14,573 nucleotides of DNA from an uncultured Eubacteriales bacterium (GCA_900554225.1 USGH01000035.1:1-14573); one strand, 5' to 3'. Positions 7,125 through 13,693 are shown, counted from the stretch's first letter. The notes: a model not told the origin generated them from the letters alone. Made by a program: numbers and translations.

Positions 7125-8942
7125 ATGCTTACGATTCAGGGAAGAGGACTTTCCGTGCTTGCGGATACGGCGGGACTGCGGTACACGGTACGGCTCTGCT
7201 GCGGCGCGGAATGGACCATGACGGACAGACATTATATCGAAACAGGCAGACGGGGCAGACTCTATTTCGATGAAGCGCAGCTTCTCTCGGAAACGCTCAT
7301 CGATACCGGCGTGTGCCATGGCGTGGAGGCACTGTACGATTTTGGCGAGGGCGTGACGGTCACGACCAGAGTGACGCTGCAAAAGACGCGGGACGATCTC
7401 TATTTCGCCAGTCTCGCGGAGGAAGCGGGCAAGCCGGATGTGCGTATCGTAGCGTTCCCGGCAGGCTTTGATTTTGACGTGCCGGAGGGACATGGCTACA
7501 CGGTGCTGCCGCGGATGCAGGGTACGCTCGTCCCGGCAGGCCATCCGATCCGGCTCGCGTCCGGGATTGTCTTTGAGCGCGACGCGTACATTCCCGTGTA
7601 TGGACAGGTGCACGACAACAGTGCCTACGCCGCGATCTTCAACACGCCCTATGATGCGCGCTATCGTCTGGACGGCGAGAGGGTCTGCCCGTATTTTGTG
7701 CCGTCCCTTGGGGAAATGCGCTATTGGCGGCGGATGCTCTATCGTTTCTTCGAGAACGGCGACTACAACACCATCGCGAAATCCTATCGTTCCTATGTGG
7801 ATGAGCACGGGGAGCTTGTCCCGCTTACGGCAAAGATCGCAAAAAATCCTAAGGTAGCCCGACTCATCGGCGCGCCGATCATCCATGAGGGCATCGCGGT
7901 GCATATCTCGCCGGAATCCGATTACTACGACAAGAATGAGCCGAAAAACAACGATTACTACACCACCTTTGACGAAAGAGCGGCGCAGCTCCGTGCGCTC
8001 CATGACAGAGGACTGACCGAGGCGTATATCCATCTCGACGGCTGGGGCAATCACGGCTACGACAATCTCCATCCCGATCCGTTCCCGCCGCATGAAGCCT
8101 CCGGCGGTGCAGAGGGGATGAAGCGGCTGTCCGATACGGCAAGAGAGCTCGGATATATCTTCGGCATCCATGACCAGTACCGCGATTACTACTACGACGC
8201 GCCGTCGTTCGATATGGACAACGCGTGCGAAAACGAGGACGGCAGTCATCCGTTCTGCTCGGTCTGGTACGGCGGTCCGCACTCTCTCCTGTGCGCGACG
8301 CTGGCACCGGAATATGTACTGCGCAATTACAACACATTCGAGGAATTGGGCATCGTGATCGAGGGTTCGTACCTCGACGTGTTCTCCGTGGTCGCGCTGG
8401 ACGAATGCTTCAACAAACGGCACCCGATGACGCGGGAACAGTGTGCGATTGCAAGACGGCAATGCTTTGACATTCTGACCAGCCGCGGGATCATCCCGTC
8501 CTCGGAAGAAACGCTTGGCTGTATGCTGTCCTCACAGGTGCTGTGCCACCATGCGCCGTTCTATACCACGAATCTCGGTTCGTCCACGGCGGATCCGGTC
8601 GGCATTCCGATCCCGTTTTTGAACCTTGTCTATCACGACTGCGTGGTCATTCCGTGGATCAACAGCAAGGATTCCTACGGCGGCTGGGGCATTCCGCAGA
8701 ACGATTCCGCCTATATGCACGCGATTTTGAACGGCAATCCCGTCTACTGCCCGATCGACGCGGATGAAGCGCGCATCGCGGAGGTACAGGCGGCGTGTGC
8801 GCTGAACAAACGCGTAGCACTGTCCGAGATGGTCCGCCATGAGTTTGTATCGGAGAACGGAAGGATCCAGCGTACCACCTTCGCAAACGGTGTGCGGATC
8901 ACGGTCGATTTTGACGCGAAAACGTACTCCGTCGAGGGATAA
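7125..8942 (+). CDS. GH101/GH129-related TIM-barrel glycosidase-like protein (DUF5696-type)
   Basis: 605 aa, starting 60 bp after the GH106-like frame with a near-perfect AAAGGAGATG ribosome binding site, so co-transcribed. Residues 1-230 look like a beta-sandwich (YDFGEGVTVTTRV, VYGQVHDNSAYAAIF). A TIM-barrel follows: AYIHLDGWGNHGYDN (300-314), IFGIHDQYRDYY (345-356), SLLCATLAPEYV, GSYLDVF (414-420; Asp418 a nucleophile candidate) and IPSSEET (457-463; E461/E462 acid/base candidates). The DGWGxxGYDNxHPD signature is what I associate with the DUF5696 group, related to alpha-N-acetylgalactosaminidases of GH101/GH129. The substrate is not established. There is no signal peptide, consistent with cytoplasmic action alongside its operon partner. 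A bidirectional terminator ends the operon. Confidence 0.7.
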   Translation: MLTIQGRGLSVLADTAGLRYTVRLCCGAEWTMTDRHYIETGRRGRLYFDEAQLLSETLIDTGVCHGVEALYDFGEGVTVTTRVTLQKTRDDLYFASLAEEAGKPDVRIVAFPAGFDFDVPEGHGYTVLPRMQGTLVPAGHPIRLASGIVFERDAYIPVYGQVHDNSAYAAIFNTPYDARYRLDGERVCPYFVPSLGEMRYWRRMLYRFFENGDYNTIAKSYRSYVDEHGELVPLTAKIAKNPKVARLIGAPIIHEGIAVHISPESDYYDKNEPKNNDYYTTFDERAAQLRALHDRGLTEAYIHLDGWGNHGYDNLHPDPFPPHEASGGAEGMKRLSDTARELGYIFGIHDQYRDYYYDAPSFDMDNACENEDGSHPFCSVWYGGPHSLLCATLAPEYVLRNYNTFEELGIVIEGSYLDVFSVVALDECFNKRHPMTREQCAIARRQCFDILTSRGIIPSSEETLGCMLSSQVLCHHAPFYTTNLGSSTADPVGIPIPFLNLVYHDCVVIPWINSKDSYGGWGIPQNDSAYMHAILNGNPVYCPIDADEARIAEVQAACALNKRVALSEMVRHEFVSENGRIQRTTFANGVRITVDFDAKTYSVEG

Positions 8943-8960
8943 AGGCAAAGTCGGCATAGA

Positions 8961-9003
8961 AAAACCGCGTCGGTTTCTCCTGAGAGATTCCGGCGCGGCT
9001 TTT
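8961..9003 (+). terminator. Bidirectional terminator between the glycosidase operon and the solute-binding gene
   Basis: CCGCGTCGG (8965-8973) pairs with CCGGCGCGG (8990-8998) through nine positions including one G:U wobble. The inner TCTC/GAGA can extend the stem. It is followed by CTTTT on plus and TTTTT on minus, so it can end both convergent transcripts. Confidence 0.9.
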
Positions 9004-9013
9004 GCGATGGATT

Positions 9014-10522
9014 TTACTGGGCGGCTTTCAGCTTTTCGCCAAGCTCCTTGTATTTGGCAACGAGCGTGTCGAGAGCTGCGGTATACTTTGGTTCATTCGC
9101 GGCGTAGATCGAGGCGTATCCCTTGTTGGAGGAAGCGACATTGCGGAGAATGTGGATCATATTCTCACAGGAGGAGGAGTTCACAAAGCCGAAATTGAAC
9201 GTCAGACCGTCACGGATGATGTCGAGCATACGGGCAGACGCTTCATCCTGACTGTACTTCGCCTTCATCGCGGATTCAAAGTACGCAGGTGTGACGTTTT
9301 CGTAGGAATCAAACGCGAGGGCTTCTGTCACGGCGCCGATCATCGCAGCGTCTCCGGCGGTCAGCGGCACACAGAACAGGGAATATGCGTCCTGGGAGAT
9401 CGTCTGGTACTTTGCCTGGTTCTCGTCGTACTTCGGGAACGGGATGATGCCGTAGGAGAGATCGAGACTGCGCAGCGTCTTTTCGGCAAAATTGAACGAT
9501 GCGGTGACAAGCAGCGCTCTGCCTTCGCGGAACGGGAGGTAGTGTGTCTGTTCGGTGTTGTTTTCTTCCGTGACGCAGAACGCGCCGTCATTTTTGGTGA
9601 AGAGATCCATCATTTTGTCGGCGATGTCCTGTGCCTTGGGGTCGCCCATGCGGATGGAGATGGAGCCGTCGGCGTTTTTGGCGGTCAGCGGCTGGTCAAA
9701 GGCGGCGAACAGGAGGTCGCACTGGTTGCCGATAGGCATAACAAGACCGTATTCGTCCTCCGCGTCCATCTTGCCGTCGCCGTTCACATCCACGGCAATA
9801 CTCTGGACGAGGGAGTACATGTTGTCGTAGGTCCAGTCGCCGTTCTGTACCGTTTCGTAGAGATCCGGAACGTTGTACTTTGTTGCCATGTCCTTGTTGA
9901 AGAACATACAGAATGTGGAGGAGAGAAGGGTCATGGACAGATCGCCGCACGCGAAATAGAGCTGATCGTACAGGGTGAGCTCATCGCGCAGGTCGCTGTT
10001 CCACCACGGCTTCTCGAAATCGATGTACGGCACGTCGAGGAGGTTCATAAACACGCCGTCGGTGGCAAGCGCGGTGATGAAGTACGCGTATCCGGCAACG
10101 AGCTGATAGGTATCGTCTCCCGCCATGACCGCAGAACGGATCGCTTCCTGGAACGACGCCTCGTTCCCCCAGATGCCCGGCGCCGTAATCTGTCCGATTG
10201 CGACGTTGAGCCGGTCGTCCACGGTTCTGCTCCGGTTGTAGATCGCGTCGTTGACGATCTCGCCGTTCAGCTCATCGACGTACATTTCCGTCCCCCACTC
10301 GAGGTCCTCGCGGGCGTAGATCGTGTAGGTCGCGCCGCCAAAATCGAGATCTTCCGGTAGAGAGTCGGTGAGCCTTGTTTCCTCGGTTTCCGTTTCCGTG
10401 CTGTTTGCGGTCGTGTCGGAGTCGGTTGCCTTGTCGGTTTCTTTTTCATTCCCGTTGCCGCAGGAAACAGCGGAAGCCAAGATCATCGCGGCAAGAAGCA
10501 GGGCTAAAATGCGTTTTTTCAT
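9014..10522 (-). CDS. ABC transporter extracellular solute-binding lipoprotein, sugar type
   Basis: 502 aa from ATG 10522 (GAAGGCG upstream); an ATG 21 nt earlier lacks a ribosome binding site. Residues 1-21 form a lipoprotein signal peptide ending in SAVSC, with Cys21 lipidated, followed by an acidic Thr/Ser/Glu linker (22-52). The rest is a family-1 type solute-binding protein that would deliver a substrate to an ABC permease at the outer face of the membrane. Residues 245-257 (DVNGDGKMDAEDE) form a calcium-binding EF-hand-like loop that recurs in such proteins. Carbohydrate specificity is inferred from family and neighbours. No permease or ATPase gene is adjacent, so it must rely on a transporter encoded elsewhere. 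It is monocistronic, with its own strong promoter and terminator. Confidence 0.85.
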   Translation of the reverse strand: MKKRILALLLAAMILASAVSCGNGNEKETDKATDSDTTANSTETETEETRLTDSLPEDLDFGGATYTIYAREDLEWGTEMYVDELNGEIVNDAIYNRSRTVDDRLNVAIGQITAPGIWGNEASFQEAIRSAVMAGDDTYQLVAGYAYFITALATDGVFMNLLDVPYIDFEKPWWNSDLRDELTLYDQLYFACGDLSMTLLSSTFCMFFNKDMATKYNVPDLYETVQNGDWTYDNMYSLVQSIAVDVNGDGKMDAEDEYGLVMPIGNQCDLLFAAFDQPLTAKNADGSISIRMGDPKAQDIADKMMDLFTKNDGAFCVTEENNTEQTHYLPFREGRALLVTASFNFAEKTLRSLDLSYGIIPFPKYDENQAKYQTISQDAYSLFCVPLTAGDAAMIGAVTEALAFDSYENVTPAYFESAMKAKYSQDEASARMLDIIRDGLTFNFGFVNSSSCENMIHILRNVASSNKGYASIYAANEPKYTAALDTLVAKYKELGEKLKAAQ

Positions 10523-10557
10523 TGGATTAGCGCCTTCTTTCATAGAATAATAAAACT

Positions 10558-10586
10558 ATTATAGCGTAAAGAACGGGAAAAGTCAA
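10558..10586 (-). promoter_or_regulatory. Sigma-A promoter of the solute-binding lipoprotein gene
   Basis: Minus-strand TTGACT (10581-10586), a 17-bp spacer and TATAAT (10558-10563). An AT-rich inverted repeat (ATAATA-AAAC-TATTAT, 10547-10562) overlaps the -10 box and could be an operator, or chance in AT-rich DNA. Confidence 0.85.
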
Positions 10587-10605
10587 GGGAAAGGAGAGAT
10601 TTGCC

Positions 10606-10634
10606 TTGCGAATGGGTGGAAAGTGTGGTACAAT
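10606..10634 (+). promoter_or_regulatory. Sigma-A promoter of the NUDIX-TraX operon
   Basis: TTGCGA (10606-10611), a 17-bp spacer and TACAAT (10629-10634). The predicted start is near 10641, giving a short leader of about 33 nt. It diverges from the solute-binding promoter. Confidence 0.75.
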
Positions 10635-10673
10635 AACAGAAAAAACGAAAAAACTATTTTGTGAGGTGGGAAA

Positions 10674-11135
10674 ATGGACAGATCGGAGCGCGTGGAATTG
10701 ACGGTGCTGTGTCTGGTGCGCGACGGCGAGAAGATCCTTGTGGAGGACAGGCAGCGCGGCGGATCGTGGAGAGGATATGTGATGCCGGGCGGGCACGTGG
10801 AAGCAGGCGAATCCTTCACGGAGGCGGCGATCCGGGAATGCTATGAGGAGACCGGGATCACCATGATCGAGCCGAAACTGTGCGGGGTGAAGCAGTTCCC
10901 GCGTGGGGGAGACGGACTGCGGTATATCGTCTTATTCTTCGTCACGGATCGGTTCACAGGCGTTTGCCGCGATTCCGAGGAGGGAAAGGTCGCGTGGATG
11001 GATCGTGAGACCCTGCGTCACAGCGAATGCGTGCCGGATTTCTTTGAGATGCTCGATGTGATGGAAGGCGCGTGGAGTGAATTTCAATACGTGCAGGATA
11101 CGCCGGACGGGGAATACCGTCTGCAAAAGAGATGA
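10674..11135 (+). CDS. NUDIX hydrolase (MutT/ADP-ribose pyrophosphatase-like)
   Basis: 153 aa, cytoplasmic. The complete Nudix box Gx5Ex7REUxEExGU spans residues 40-62: Gly40, Glu46, Arg54-Glu55, Glu58-Glu59, Gly61-Ile62. These residues bind the metal and catalyse hydrolysis of a nucleoside diphosphate linked to another group. PGGHVEAGES matches the oxidised-nucleotide-type subgroup, but the substrate cannot be told from sequence alone. The C-terminal half (VPDFFEMLDVM, EFQYVQD) is typical of single-domain NUDIX proteins that act in nucleotide sanitation. The ATG is preceded by GAGGTGG. The TraX-family gene starts 7 nt after this stop, so the two are translationally close and probably co-transcribed; no functional link is obvious. 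Confidence 0.9.
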   Translation: MDRSERVELTVLCLVRDGEKILVEDRQRGGSWRGYVMPGGHVEAGESFTEAAIRECYEETGITMIEPKLCGVKQFPRGGDGLRYIVLFFVTDRFTGVCRDSEEGKVAWMDRETLRHSECVPDFFEMLDVMEGAWSEFQYVQDTPDGEYRLQKR

Positions 11136-11142
11136 GGAAAGT

Positions 11143-11835
11143 ATGCCGGGCAGCATCCTGAAGATCATTGCGGCAGTCACCATGCTCATCGACCATGCGG
11201 GGCTCATCCTCTTCCCGGAGCAGCACTGGATGCGCATCGTCGGGCGGATCGCGTTTCCGCTGTTTGCCTACTGCATCGCGGAGGGCTATCGGTATACACG
11301 GCACAGGCTCCGGTACTTTTTGCAGATCTTTCTTCTCGGCATCGGCTGCCAGATCGTCTATTATATCGCCGAGCGGGACTGGTATCTCGGGATCCTTCTG
11401 ACCTTCTCCCTCTCGATTCTCCTTATGGAGCTGGCAAGACGCTGGAGGCTGGCGATGCAGACGGCGGATGAAAAAGCCGCGTGGCTCTGGGGAATCGCGC
11501 TTTTTGCCGCCATTCTTGCCGTGTGGGGCTTTACAACGGTCGTGACGGTGGATTACGGGTTTGTCGGAATCCTCCTGCCGTTTCTTGCGTATCTGCCGGA
11601 GAAGGTCGGACTGCGCAAGGGACTGTTCATCGCAGGGATTTTCGCATTGGCACTCGACCAGTATCTGCCGGGCGGATATACGGGACAGTTTTTCGGGCTG
11701 TTTGCCGTACCGTTCCTCTGTGCGTACAATGGCAGACCGGGCAGACACCGGATGAAGTGGTTTTTCTACATCTTCTACCCGGCGCATCTTGCGCTTCTGT
11801 ATGGCATTGCCGCGCTGCGCACCCTGTTTTTCTGA
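11143..11835 (+). CDS. TraX-family integral membrane protein
   Basis: 230 aa from ATG 11143 (GAGGAAAG just upstream, overlapping the end of the NUDIX gene); an in-frame ATG 66 nt earlier lies inside that gene. The N-terminus has the TraX signature LKIIAAVTMLIDHAG, then RIAFPLFAYCIAEGYRYT, followed by several hydrophobic segments (roughly 65-85, 88-105, 125-150, 155-175, 180-200, 210-228). It ends in KWFFYIFYPAHLALLYGI, the conserved family tail. F-plasmid TraX acetylates pilin; chromosomal members are acyltransferase-like and mostly uncharacterised, so the substrate here is unknown. Despite the name, nothing around it indicates conjugation. Confidence 0.9.
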   Translation: MPGSILKIIAAVTMLIDHAGLILFPEQHWMRIVGRIAFPLFAYCIAEGYRYTRHRLRYFLQIFLLGIGCQIVYYIAERDWYLGILLTFSLSILLMELARRWRLAMQTADEKAAWLWGIALFAAILAVWGFTTVVTVDYGFVGILLPFLAYLPEKVGLRKGLFIAGIFALALDQYLPGGYTGQFFGLFAVPFLCAYNGRPGRHRMKWFFYIFYPAHLALLYGIAALRTLFF

Positions 11836-11856
11836 CAAACGTTCTGCAAAAACGAA

Positions 11857-11902
11857 AAAATACCCTGCCGGGGTCTATGGAAAGCCTGCGGCAGGGTATT
11901 TT
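11857..11902 (+). terminator. Bidirectional terminator between traX-family and CBM9-like genes
   Basis: A perfect 14-bp stem: AAAATACCCTGCCG (11857-11870) pairs with CGGCAGGGTATTTT (11889-11902) around an 18-nt loop. A and T runs on both sides allow termination in both directions. Confidence 0.95.
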
Positions 11903-11926
11903 CAGTTGTGCGCTATGTAAATAGAC

Positions 11927-12829
11927 TTAGTGCTTCTTTGCAACAGCGTAGCCGGCAGCGGATACGATTGCGGCAACAGCAGCGATGATTGCAGCATCGA
12001 AGGTCTTCGGAGCCACAACGGTATCGGCAGCTTCCGCAGTGGTTTCGGCAGCTGCTTCTTCTGCAACGACCGTTTCCGCTTCGGTTTCCTCTACCGCTTC
12101 ATCTGCGAATACGAAAGTGATGGCGTGACCATCCGGACCCCAGTCGGGAGCGGTGGCATCGGTGAAGGTGCCGAACGCGTTGGTAACGCCGCCGCCTTCT
12201 TCGGTGTGGTCAAGGTAGCAGAACAGACCGCCGATGGGCATACCGGGCTCAACGATTGCGTCCTGGTTCGCCTTCTGATAAGCGTCGTCGGACATGGTAG
12301 CGAGCGGGAGAGCTACTTCAAATTCCCAGCCGTCCTCGGTCTTCTGACCCTTGCCGGCGTTTTCGATCAGACCGTTGTTGGCGGATTCCTGACGCATCAC
12401 GGAGATGGTGCCATCTGCCTGGAGACCCCAGGAGTAGAAGATGGCTCTGTCGTATTCAGAGGACTTGAAGATGTTGTCGATGTTGAGGGAAACCTGGAAC
12501 GCGTCGCCGTTGTAGCCCTCAGCGTTGTCGGTGTAGCAGAACGTGGAATCGTGTACCTTACCGGCGAGATAGAAATTGTCCTTGTCCCAAGCGGCGTAGA
12601 GATCGACAGAGGCGGTGACCTCGCCGAGCCAGCCCTCAGCGGACATATTCTCAGCGTTCAGAACGATGTGACCGGATTCCGGATATTCGCCATCCTTGAT
12701 GGTGCCGTCAATGGTCGGGGTAGCCTTCGGAACGGATACGTTTCCTACCGGCGTGTACGCAGCTGCTGCGGTTGCCAGAACGAGGCAGGCAAGTACAGAG
12801 GCTGCTGCGGTGCGCAGAAACTTCTTCAT
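11927..12829 (-). CDS. Secreted CBM9/DOMON-like sugar-binding surface protein with C-terminal anchor
   Basis: 300 aa. Residues 1-24 form a Sec signal peptide (MKKFLRT, hydrophobic ALACLVL-like core, cleavage after ATAAAA). Residues 35-241 show the CBM9-like pattern: PTIDGTIKDGEY (38-49), VDLYAAWDKDNFYLAGKVHD (75-94), GYNGDAFQVSLNIDN (105-119), DGWEFEVALPL (166-176). This fold binds sugars at the cell surface. A Glu/Ala/Thr-rich spacer (243-272) leads to PKTFDAA (274-280), a hydrophobic segment and a KKH end. This has sorting-signal-like geometry but lacks LPxTG. There is no catalytic domain. GTGAGGT precedes the ATG. It is monocistronic with a consensus promoter, so probably well expressed. 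It may help hold glycans near the cell or act as a surface-layer component; that role is inference. Confidence 0.8.
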   Translation of the reverse strand: MKKFLRTAAASVLACLVLATAAAAYTPVGNVSVPKATPTIDGTIKDGEYPESGHIVLNAENMSAEGWLGEVTASVDLYAAWDKDNFYLAGKVHDSTFCYTDNAEGYNGDAFQVSLNIDNIFKSSEYDRAIFYSWGLQADGTISVMRQESANNGLIENAGKGQKTEDGWEFEVALPLATMSDDAYQKANQDAIVEPGMPIGGLFCYLDHTEEGGGVTNAFGTFTDATAPDWGPDGHAITFVFADEAVEETEAETVVAEEAAAETTAEAADTVVAPKTFDAAIIAAVAAIVSAAGYAVAKKH

Positions 12830-12888
12830 GATGATACCTCACGAATATAAGATTATACTACTGCCATAGTGACAATAATACTGGTGTT

Positions 12889-12917
12889 ATTATAGTGGCT
12901 TAGCGTTGATTTGTCAA
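12889..12917 (-). promoter_or_regulatory. Consensus sigma-A promoter of the CBM9-like gene
   Basis: Minus-strand TTGACA (12912-12917), a 17-bp spacer and TATAAT (12889-12894): a full consensus match in both boxes. The leader is about 53 nt. Confidence 0.9.
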
Positions 12918-12949
12918 TAGGCTTTGGGTGGATTTTACGTATTTTTCGC

Positions 12950-13017
12950 GGATACGTGCAAAAGCGTTCGTGTATCCGTCTGCGTGTAAAAAACATGAAA
13001 ACAGGTAAAAATGTTTT
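12950..13017. promoter_or_regulatory. Two inverted repeats in the divergent intergenic region
   Basis: The 12830-13143 stretch has no gene. It holds two diverging promoters and, between them, GGATAC (12950-12955)/GTATCC (12972-12977) and AAAACAT (12990-12996)/ATGTTTT (13011-13017). The second repeat ends about 11 bp upstream of the plus-strand -35, a typical activator or repressor location. Their function is unknown. Confidence 0.3.
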
Positions 13018-13027
13018 GAAATACCTA

Positions 13028-13056
13028 TTGACAAAAACAAATTTGTATGATATACT
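13028..13056 (+). promoter_or_regulatory. Strong sigma-A promoter of the leader/Cys-rich/lipoprotein unit
   Basis: TTGACA (13028-13033), a 17-bp spacer and TATACT (13051-13056), predicted start near 13063. The spacer contains the perfect palindrome ACAAATTTGT (13037-13046), between the two boxes where a repressor could compete with RNA polymerase. Confidence 0.85.
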
Positions 13057-13109
13057 AAAGTCAGTCAGATACAATGTCCCGGCAAACAAACAGCGCGCAC
13101 GTACAAAAT

Positions 13110-13158
13110 CCGTTCTATATACAGGAATTGAGGTGAGATGTATATGGTAGCCGAACGG
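13110..13158 (+). promoter_or_regulatory. Hairpin enclosing the ribosome binding site and start codon of the leader ORF
   Basis: CCGTTC (13110-13115) pairs with GAACGG (13153-13158), and ATATAC (13117-13122) with GTATAT (13140-13145). The GAGGTGAG ribosome binding site lies in the loop and the first two bases of the ATG at 13144 lie in the inner stem. Folding could therefore limit leader-peptide translation. The structure was paired by eye, with no energy calculation. Confidence 0.4.
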
Positions 13159-13248
13159 AGAGTCTATACTCCTCAGTCTATGCGCAAGCCCGAGAATGTC
13201 ACCCTGACCCTGCCGTATCCATTGAAGCGTATTTATAGTGGCGCATAG
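13144..13248 (+). CDS. Putative 34-aa leader peptide
   Basis: The ORF begins at ATG 13144 with GAGGTGAG 7 nt upstream and ends at TAG 13246-13248. An in-frame ATG at 13138 is too close to the ribosome binding site. The product is basic (MVAERRVYTP..., ending PYPLKRIYSGA) with no signal peptide or recognised domain. The stop codon falls inside the RNA segment 13241-13250, which can pair with either 13176-13185 or 13327-13337. A terminating ribosome would cover that segment. This suggests the ORF works as a sensor of translation rather than as a source of protein. The frame stays open past the TAG to a TGA at 13459-13461, overlapping the next gene. I see no homologue I can name, so coding status is moderate. 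Confidence 0.45.
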   Translation: MVAERRVYTPQSMRKPENVTLTLPYPLKRIYSGA

Positions 13249-13341
13249 ACGAGAACAGGCAATTCCGAAACACGCACGACCGCTAAGAACGAAGGCGGGA
13301 AAGTGCAGGAATGCGGAAATGTCAATGTCTATGCGCCTTTT
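13176..13341 (+). promoter_or_regulatory. Attenuator-like leader RNA with three mutually exclusive segments
   Basis: Segment A GTCTATGCGC (13176-13185), segment B GGCGCATAGAC (13240-13250) and segment C GTCTATGCGCC (13327-13337) are such that B pairs perfectly with A (10 bp) or C (11 bp). C is followed by TTTT. Between B and C are nested helices ATTCC/GGAAT (13262-13266/13308-13312), GCAC/GTGC (13274-13277/13303-13306) and CCGC/GCGG (13280-13283/13295-13298). A further alternative is ACGACC (13276-13281) with GGTCGT (13342-13347). The layout suggests a terminator-like B:C form and an alternative A:B form, chosen by translation of the leader ORF. It matches no riboswitch class I recognise. The complementarity is certain; the mechanism is inferred. 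Confidence 0.5.
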
Positions 13342-13384
13342 GGTCGTCCGTCTGCAAACATAGAGGTAATCAAAGGAGAAAGCT

Positions 13385-13675
13385 ATGAAAAAAACGATCG
13401 CGATCCTCCTCGCTTGCATGACCCTCGTCCTTTGCGCTGTCAGTGCATATGCGGGGTATGAGATTTACGATGTTCAGCCACAAGCAAGATGCTGCTCTAC
13501 AAATGGTGGCGTTACGCATATATATCTTGTTGAACATCAGTTGCTGGGAGGTGCATGTATTGCAAAGTGCCGCCTTCATTGTGATGGATGTTGTAAGGTC
13601 CTTGTGGATACATGGGAAGAAACTAACAACTGGTGTCCCAACTCCCATAAATATCCATGTCCGCAGAATCAGTAA
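13385..13675 (+). CDS. Small secreted cysteine-rich protein of unknown function
   Basis: 96 aa with a very good ribosome binding site (AAAGGAG, 6 nt before ATG). Residues 1-23 are a Sec signal peptide (MKKTIAILL..., cleavage after SAYA). The mature chain of about 73 aa has nine cysteines (36, 37, 58, 62, 66, 69, 70, 84, 92), including a CxxxCxxxCxxCC cluster at 58-70. This suggests a disulfide-stabilised or metal-binding exported mini-protein. The odd cysteine count leaves one free, or allows a dimer. I recognise no family; a bacteriocin-like or toxin-like role is possible, but nothing here proves it. By hand count, third-position GC is about 15/23 in the signal peptide but 27/73 in the mature part. 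The gene follows the long attenuator-like leader and precedes a lipoprotein gene, probably in one transcript. Confidence 0.75.
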   Translation: MKKTIAILLACMTLVLCAVSAYAGYEIYDVQPQARCCSTNGGVTHIYLVEHQLLGGACIAKCRLHCDGCCKVLVDTWEETNNWCPNSHKYPCPQNQ

Positions 13676-13693
13676 AGACCGCTGGCATATGAG

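Noticed and set aside
6969..8462. 497-codon minus-strand frame opposite the DUF5696-type gene
   Set aside because: It is a low-complexity antisense frame with no domain and no promoter; the plus frame carries clear glycosidase motifs.
10547..10562. ATAATA/TATTAT inverted repeat at the solute-binding promoter as a separate operator
   Set aside because: It is AT-only with a 6-bp arm, so it is easily chance around a -10 box; noted only within the promoter entry.
11143..11835. TraX homology as evidence of a conjugative element
   Set aside because: TraX-family proteins are common on Clostridia chromosomes, and no transfer, integration or plasmid genes are present.
13238..13363. 41-codon GTG-initiated frame overlapping the leader-ORF end
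   Set aside because: It has no ribosome binding site and lies within the paired RNA segments, so the structure explains the region better.
12853..13419. 188-codon minus-strand open frame across the leader region
   Set aside because: It overlaps two consensus promoters, the leader ORF and the signal peptide of the Cys-rich gene, and its sequence shows no domain. An AAGGACGAGG-like match upstream is probably chance from the antisense of the signal peptide.
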